Assembly: GCF_008039555.1 (NCBI RefSeq)
Contig: NZ_VDUW01000006.1
Coordinates: forward strand, 1 to 64,000
Length of the DNA: 64,000 nucleotides
Direction: 5' to 3'
DNA from: Cerasibacillus terrae
Lineage (GTDB): Bacteria; Bacillota; Bacilli; Bacillales; Amphibacillaceae
Below, in pieces: positions 59,842-64,000 of this stretch. Position numbers and translations under genes: made by a program. A model generated the notes under the pieces. That model searched no databases and was not told the DNA's origin. It worked only from the letters and a program-made list of their open reading frames with translations. Numbering within the stretch: position 1 is the stretch's first letter; each line of letters begins with the position of its first letter.

Positions 59842-62805
59842 TTGAAAATAAAACAAGCCTTTATCTATGGATTTGGAAAATGGGTTGATTATTCACTTGA
59901 CTTTACTGATAACAATTTTGTCTGTATTCATGGAAGAAATGAATCTGGAAAATCAACTATACAGAAGTTTATTTTATTTATGCTCTTTGGATTATATCCG
60001 AAAGAACGAGCATTTTATCGTCCGAAAACAAGCAGTAAAATGGGGGGACGTCTAACAATAATCGACCAAGAAATTGGCGAAATTATCATTGAGAGATTAG
60101 ACAATGTTCAAAATGGAAAGGCAATTTGCTATACCAAAGAAGGCGAACATGATGAAGAATGGTTAAATACGTATTTACAGGGAATGACTGCCAAAACGTA
60201 TCAATCCATCTTTTCCTTTTCTGCTTTAGATTTACTCTCCATACATAACATACACGAAGAAAATATTAATGAGATTTTATTAAGTATTGGCCTAACAGGT
60301 TCCACACATATACATACAGTTGATAAAAAACTGGAACAGGAAATGAACGATTTATTTAAACCATACGGGACGAAACCAAAGATTAATCAACAATTAACAT
60401 TGCTTAAACAATTGGCTGCAAAACGGATGGAAGCGGAAAAAGAAATCAACCAATATCGTGAGCAAAAAGAAGCACTTGAGCAAACAAAAAAAGAAATCAT
60501 CGACTTACAACATACCCTACAAAAAGAAAAAGAAAAATTATTATTGATAGAAAGAAAACAGCAAGCATTACCATTTGTTCATCCATATAAACAAGCAAAA
60601 GAAGGGCTTAAAGGTTTAAGGCAGCATATTCCTTTTCCAGAAGATGGTTTGAATCGTTTTCAAAATCTAAAAGAAAAAATCATACCATTACAAAGTGAAT
60701 TATCCATTTATAAAAAGAATAAACAAGAATTAAAGAAAAAGATAGATCAATTACAAAGTGAACAAAAGAAAATGTCATTGATTAACGAAATGAAATTACT
60801 GCTTGGAAAAACATCGCAATATGATTATTTGCTACAAGAAATAAATGACTTGCAAGAAATCATTCAAGAGCAACACGTACGTTTAGAAACGGAAATCAGT
60901 TATTTGAATTTGTCTATATCAAAAGAAGATTTATTCACACTAACATTTCCATTCCAAACAGAAAAAGCGTGGGCAACCATTAAAGAAACTTTTGAAAAAA
61001 TAACTGCAGAAAGAAATCAATTGTTACTAGAAAAACAAGCAATCACGAAAAATATAAAGCAACTAGAGCAAGAAAAAGAACAATTAAAACGAACAAGTTT
61101 AACAAAAGAGGAGAGAGTATATCTCGAACAGAAACTCCAAAGAGATCAAGAAACAGCTCTTCTCAAACAAATGGAAAAAGAATATGGTAAACAGCAACAA
61201 AAGTTACAATATCAGAAAAAACATCTAAAAAGGAAAAGTCGTTTTGCCATCAGTCTTAGCCTCTGTTTCGCATTGATTAGTGGAATAATTGCTCTTATTA
61301 GTCATTCTTTTATTTTTATAACTGGGGCAATTGTAGGAGCTGTTATTGCTATCTTCTTTTGGGTAAGTGGTAAAAATTCTGTATCCAATTTAGAAGAAAT
61401 ATTTACATGGAGTGAGAATCCATCTGAACCTCCATTAACGAAAGAGAAACGTCAAGAAATTGGTTATCGTTTAACACAAGATGATGAGAATCAATTACGT
61501 TTAACAAATCTTCAAGAAAGATTAAACACATTAAATATTAAATACCAATTACTGCAAGAACAATATACGAACTGGAAAATAAAAGAACAACAATTAGACA
61601 AACAAATTGGAAAAGAACAAGAAACATACCCGTTTTTAATGGAAGTAAAAGTAGAAGACTGGCCTACATTATACCACTCTATTAAGCGTCTCATTGGAGA
61701 GGCTTCTGAAATAGAGAAAACGGAAGAAAAACGAAAGAAAAAAGAGAAAGAAAAACAATACTTTGAAAAGAATGTTAGGGAACTTGGATTTAAAATGAAC
61801 CAAGCAGAGAATGAAACAGTTTCCAACGCTATAACCTTTTTTGAAAAAATCGTGGAACAATATGAAAAAAATCAAACAGATTTAGAAAATCATCATCACA
61901 CTATGAAAGAAATGGAAAAACAAATCCATCATCTTCAGGAACATATTTTGCACTATGAAGAAGAACAACGGAAATTGTTTAATCTTGCCGATGTTCAAGA
62001 TGAGGACGAGTTTTATAAATGTGCAAAGGAAAAAGAAAATAAACAGGAGTTTGAAAGTACGATTCAACAAATTCATACCCAGTTTGTAACTATTTTTTCC
62101 AAGACGGAATGGGAATTATTTCTCTTAGAAAATAAGACAGAACAAGGGCTTCTTGTTTGTCAACAGGAGCAAAAAGAAACCATTCTAGTAATTGAACAAA
62201 AGCTCAATGAAAAAAGGCAAGCCGTTGCAACCTATCAAGCACAGCTGGAAAAAATAGAATCATCTGAATCATATTCGAAATTAATCCACCGCTTGCAGAT
62301 GGAGAAAGAACAATTATCTGTCCTTTCCAAGCGATGGTCAATTTTAAAGACGGCTCAAGCAATGTTACGTGAAACAAAACAATTATATAAAGAAAAGTAT
62401 TTACAAGATGTACTTGAACAAGCAACTAACTATTTTTCTTATATAACAGATCATAAATATCAAAGAATCATTGCTCCAACGGATAAACAGCCATTTTTAG
62501 TTGAAACGAGCCAAAGAATAAAATTTTCTGTTCATGAATTATCTCAAGGTACAATTGATCAACTTTATGTTTCCCTACGACTGGCTATTGGTGAAGTCAT
62601 GGGAGAAAAGCATCAACTCCCATTTATTATTGATGATGCCTTTGTTCATTTTGATTCCACACGTTTAAACCGTATTTTACCAATTTTAACGTCTATTTCG
62701 AAAAAGAAACAAATTATATTTTTCACATGTAAACAGGAAATTTTGGAAAATATAGCGTCCGAAAATAAGGTAGATTTATTAAATGTGGTTCGCGTTACAC
62801 CATAA
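59842..62805 (+). CDS. yhaN: YhaN: SbcC/Rad50-like ATPase
   Basis: A ~987-residue SMC-like protein. N-terminal Walker A is in GRNESGKST (about residues 31-39), long coiled coils fill about 180-880 (split near 470-510 by two hydrophobic segments), a signature-like LSQGTIDQLYVSLRLA lies near 900, and Walker B is in FIIDDAFVHFD near 930. Two adjacent membrane-like helices in the middle are typical of YhaN. TTG at 59842 is preferred because GAGGTG lies six bases upstream; a GTG three codons earlier sits within that ribosome binding site. Forms a complex with YhaO by analogy to SbcCD. Confidence 0.87.
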   Translation: MKIKQAFIYGFGKWVDYSLDFTDNNFVCIHGRNESGKSTIQKFILFMLFGLYPKERAFYRPKTSSKMGGRLTIIDQEIGEIIIERLDNVQNGKAICYTKEGEHDEEWLNTYLQGMTAKTYQSIFSFSALDLLSIHNIHEENINEILLSIGLTGSTHIHTVDKKLEQEMNDLFKPYGTKPKINQQLTLLKQLAAKRMEAEKEINQYREQKEALEQTKKEIIDLQHTLQKEKEKLLLIERKQQALPFVHPYKQAKEGLKGLRQHIPFPEDGLNRFQNLKEKIIPLQSELSIYKKNKQELKKKIDQLQSEQKKMSLINEMKLLLGKTSQYDYLLQEINDLQEIIQEQHVRLETEISYLNLSISKEDLFTLTFPFQTEKAWATIKETFEKITAERNQLLLEKQAITKNIKQLEQEKEQLKRTSLTKEERVYLEQKLQRDQETALLKQMEKEYGKQQQKLQYQKKHLKRKSRFAISLSLCFALISGIIALISHSFIFITGAIVGAVIAIFFWVSGKNSVSNLEEIFTWSENPSEPPLTKEKRQEIGYRLTQDDENQLRLTNLQERLNTLNIKYQLLQEQYTNWKIKEQQLDKQIGKEQETYPFLMEVKVEDWPTLYHSIKRLIGEASEIEKTEEKRKKKEKEKQYFEKNVRELGFKMNQAENETVSNAITFFEKIVEQYEKNQTDLENHHHTMKEMEKQIHHLQEHILHYEEEQRKLFNLADVQDEDEFYKCAKEKENKQEFESTIQQIHTQFVTIFSKTEWELFLLENKTEQGLLVCQQEQKETILVIEQKLNEKRQAVATYQAQLEKIESSESYSKLIHRLQMEKEQLSVLSKRWSILKTAQAMLRETKQLYKEKYLQDVLEQATNYFSYITDHKYQRIIAPTDKQPFLVETSQRIKFSVHELSQGTIDQLYVSLRLAIGEVMGEKHQLPFIIDDAFVHFDSTRLNRILPILTSISKKKQIIFFTCKQEILENIASENKVDLLNVVRVTP

Positions 62806-62897
62806 TCCATGATAAACTGAAGAGTAAAGTAATAGGTGAAAGGAGGTGGAACCTGTTACAGATTGATATAACCTTAAAATTCTGTAATGGGATTTCT

Positions 62898-63437
62898 TTG
62901 TTGCAACAACAAGAATGGGAGAAATATGAATATATTTCAGAAAAATTTATTCGAGCAATTGCTAAAAATATGAAGCTTTATGACATAACTCCATCTGTTG
63001 GTAGACTATTTGGAGTGTTATATTTTTCAGATGAGCCGATGACATTAGATGAATTGGGACAGGCCTTAGATATGAGTAAAACAAGCATGTCTACTGGTGT
63101 GCGCTCATTATCTGATATAAATATGGTGGAGACAACATTTAAAAGAGGGATTCGTAAAAACTTGTATCAAGCAGAAGAAGATTGGTATAAATCATTTACT
63201 TCCTTGTTTGGAATTCACTGGCGCAAACATACGGAGATGAATATACTGGAAGCAAAGGAAACGATTCAGTCACTGCATGCATTACAAGAAGAAATAACAG
63301 ATGCATCTCTCAAGGAGAAAATAGATAAAGATATTGAACGAATTCAATATGCAAAAAAATACTATCAATGGTTGATGCAATTTATTGAAGTAATTGAAAC
63401 AGGAAAGATTTTTGACTTTATCCCGAAAGTCAAGTGA
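62898..63437 (+). CDS. GbsR/OpuCR-type regulator
   Basis: A 179-residue (from TTG 62898) winged-helix protein of the GbsR branch of MarR-like regulators, known for controlling glycine-betaine synthesis and uptake. The family block ITPSVGRLFGVLYF followed by MTLDELGQALDMSKTSMSTGVRSL is unmistakable. The start is uncertain: a perfect AGGAGG lies at 62841-62846, over 50 bases before this TTG. The well-spaced codon behind it is CTG at 62853, in frame, adding 15 residues. No osmolyte genes adjoin, but an OpuAA fragment is elsewhere in the window. It separates yhaN from yhaM. Confidence 0.85.
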   Translation: MLQQQEWEKYEYISEKFIRAIAKNMKLYDITPSVGRLFGVLYFSDEPMTLDELGQALDMSKTSMSTGVRSLSDINMVETTFKRGIRKNLYQAEEDWYKSFTSLFGIHWRKHTEMNILEAKETIQSLHALQEEITDASLKEKIDKDIERIQYAKKYYQWLMQFIEVIETGKIFDFIPKVK

Positions 63438-63471
63438 TGTGTTATACGGATAAACGAGGGAGGAAGAGAAT

Positions 63472-64000
63472 GTGCAAAACGGAATTAAAAACTATCAAGT
63501 AGGGGATAAATTCTCTGGATTCATGTTAATTAAGGAAATGACAAAGGGAGTAACAAGTACCGGAAAAGATTTTTTAACATTAATTCTTCGAGATACATCA
63601 GGGGAAATAGAAGCGAAATTATGGGATGCAAGACCAGAAGATATGAAACTATATCAAGCAGAAGTTATCATTTATTTGACTGGTGAAATTACACAATTTC
63701 GCGGCAAAGCACAGTTAAAGATTTACTCCATTCGTCCTTCTGAAGAAACAGACGGTGTACATATTGCAGATTTTGTAGAAAAGGCACCAGTTGAAAAAGA
63801 AGTTTTGTTTGACAGGTTAAAGGCAGCTGTTCTTGAAATGCAAAATTTGAATGTGCAAGAAATTACTCGAGCTTTTATAACAAAATATAAAGAGGAACTT
63901 TTAACATTCCCTGCAGCCGTGTCCAATCACCATGCATATGTATCTGGTTTAGCACATCATATTACGAGCATGCTAGCATTAGCACGAGAAATTTGTAAAT
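63472..64000 (+). CDS. yhaM: YhaM 3'-5' exoribonuclease (partial at window end)
   Basis: The first ~176 codons of YhaM. An OB-fold nucleic-acid-binding domain (about residues 1-100) is followed by the start of an HD domain; SNHHAYVSGLAHHITSML near residue 150 contains the first metal-binding histidines. In B. subtilis this enzyme trims RNA and single-stranded DNA 3' ends. Start is GTG at 63472 after GGGAGGAAGAG; the ATG two bases earlier is in another frame and soon stops. The 3' part lies outside the window. Confidence 0.87.
   Translation, partial: MQNGIKNYQVGDKFSGFMLIKEMTKGVTSTGKDFLTLILRDTSGEIEAKLWDARPEDMKLYQAEVIIYLTGEITQFRGKAQLKIYSIRPSEETDGVHIADFVEKAPVEKEVLFDRLKAAVLEMQNLNVQEITRAFITKYKEELLTFPAAVSNHHAYVSGLAHHITSMLALAREICK

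Overview
The window looks like a chromosomal segment of a low-GC, spore-forming Bacillaceae bacterium. AT-rich codons, strong AGGAGG-type ribosome binding sites and U-tailed terminators fit this. So does the gene content: an alpha/beta SASP, YhcN-type spore lipoprotein, YhaO/YhaN/YhaM, YheA, YhdB, BmrC/BmrD and OdhA/OdhB. The proteins look closer to halotolerant Bacillaceae (Oceanobacillus/Virgibacillus type) than to B. subtilis itself, but the genus cannot be fixed from sequence alone. No tRNA, rRNA, CRISPR array, prophage or transposase gene was found.

Layout. 0.4-8 kb: a lipoprotein, queT under a preQ1-I riboswitch, plsC, a cstA operon with two small unknown genes, and a pentapeptide-repeat protein with an SDR reductase. 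8.3-17.3 kb: a membrane-stress or antibiotic-resistance island with a sensor kinase, a response regulator whose last ~16 codons are frameshifted at an A7 run, a CtaG-like protein, a LnrLMN-like ABC-2 exporter and a YhgE/Pip-family protein. 17.8-25.5 kb: alpha/beta hydrolase, S9 peptidase, D-amino acid aminotransferase, Fnr, Ogt, a cysteine amidase-domain protein and TrmL. 25.5-34.9 kb: an overlooked 33-aa membrane peptide, odhAB, a 10-copy 51-bp tandem array, a purine permease with PurR-like boxes, a MATE pump and an orphan MurG. 34.9-44.7 kb: a MarR/MMPL efflux pair, a decayed OpuAA fragment, carbonic anhydrase, the heterodimeric ABC exporter BmrCD and a membrane-anchored trypsin-like protease. 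45-57.5 kb: YhdB, spore lipoprotein, M20 dipeptidase, YueD-like reductase, a second Map, a NhaC-type transporter under a tyrosine T-box, AzlCD, an IDEAL protein, an UMF1-type MFS protein, a zinc phospholipase-like protein, FumC and a SASP. 57.8-64 kb: YheA, YhzD, LexA-boxed yhaO-yhaN, a GbsR-type regulator and the start of yhaM.

The most striking feature is a dispersed, non-coding repeat of about 155-159 bp. There are ten full-length copies, one internally deleted copy, one degenerate copy and four fragments. Each copy folds into a long left hairpin and a shorter right hairpin. Most are bounded by TTTAT on both sides, and all lie in the same orientation whatever the direction of the neighbouring genes. 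Two head-to-tail pairs share one TTTAT. Right-hairpin arms show compensatory changes between copies. Several copies sit exactly between a stop codon and its terminator, two sit just upstream of a Shine-Dalgarno sequence, and one supplies the last residues of AzlD. From memory this resembles the bcr1 repeat of the B. cereus group in length and TTTAT target, but no sequence comparison was possible.

Regulation visible in the sequence includes a preQ1 riboswitch, a tyrosine T-box, a LexA box before yhaO, PurR-like boxes before the purine permease and many intrinsic terminators. Starts were moved downstream of the longest reading frame wherever a ribosome binding site decided it.
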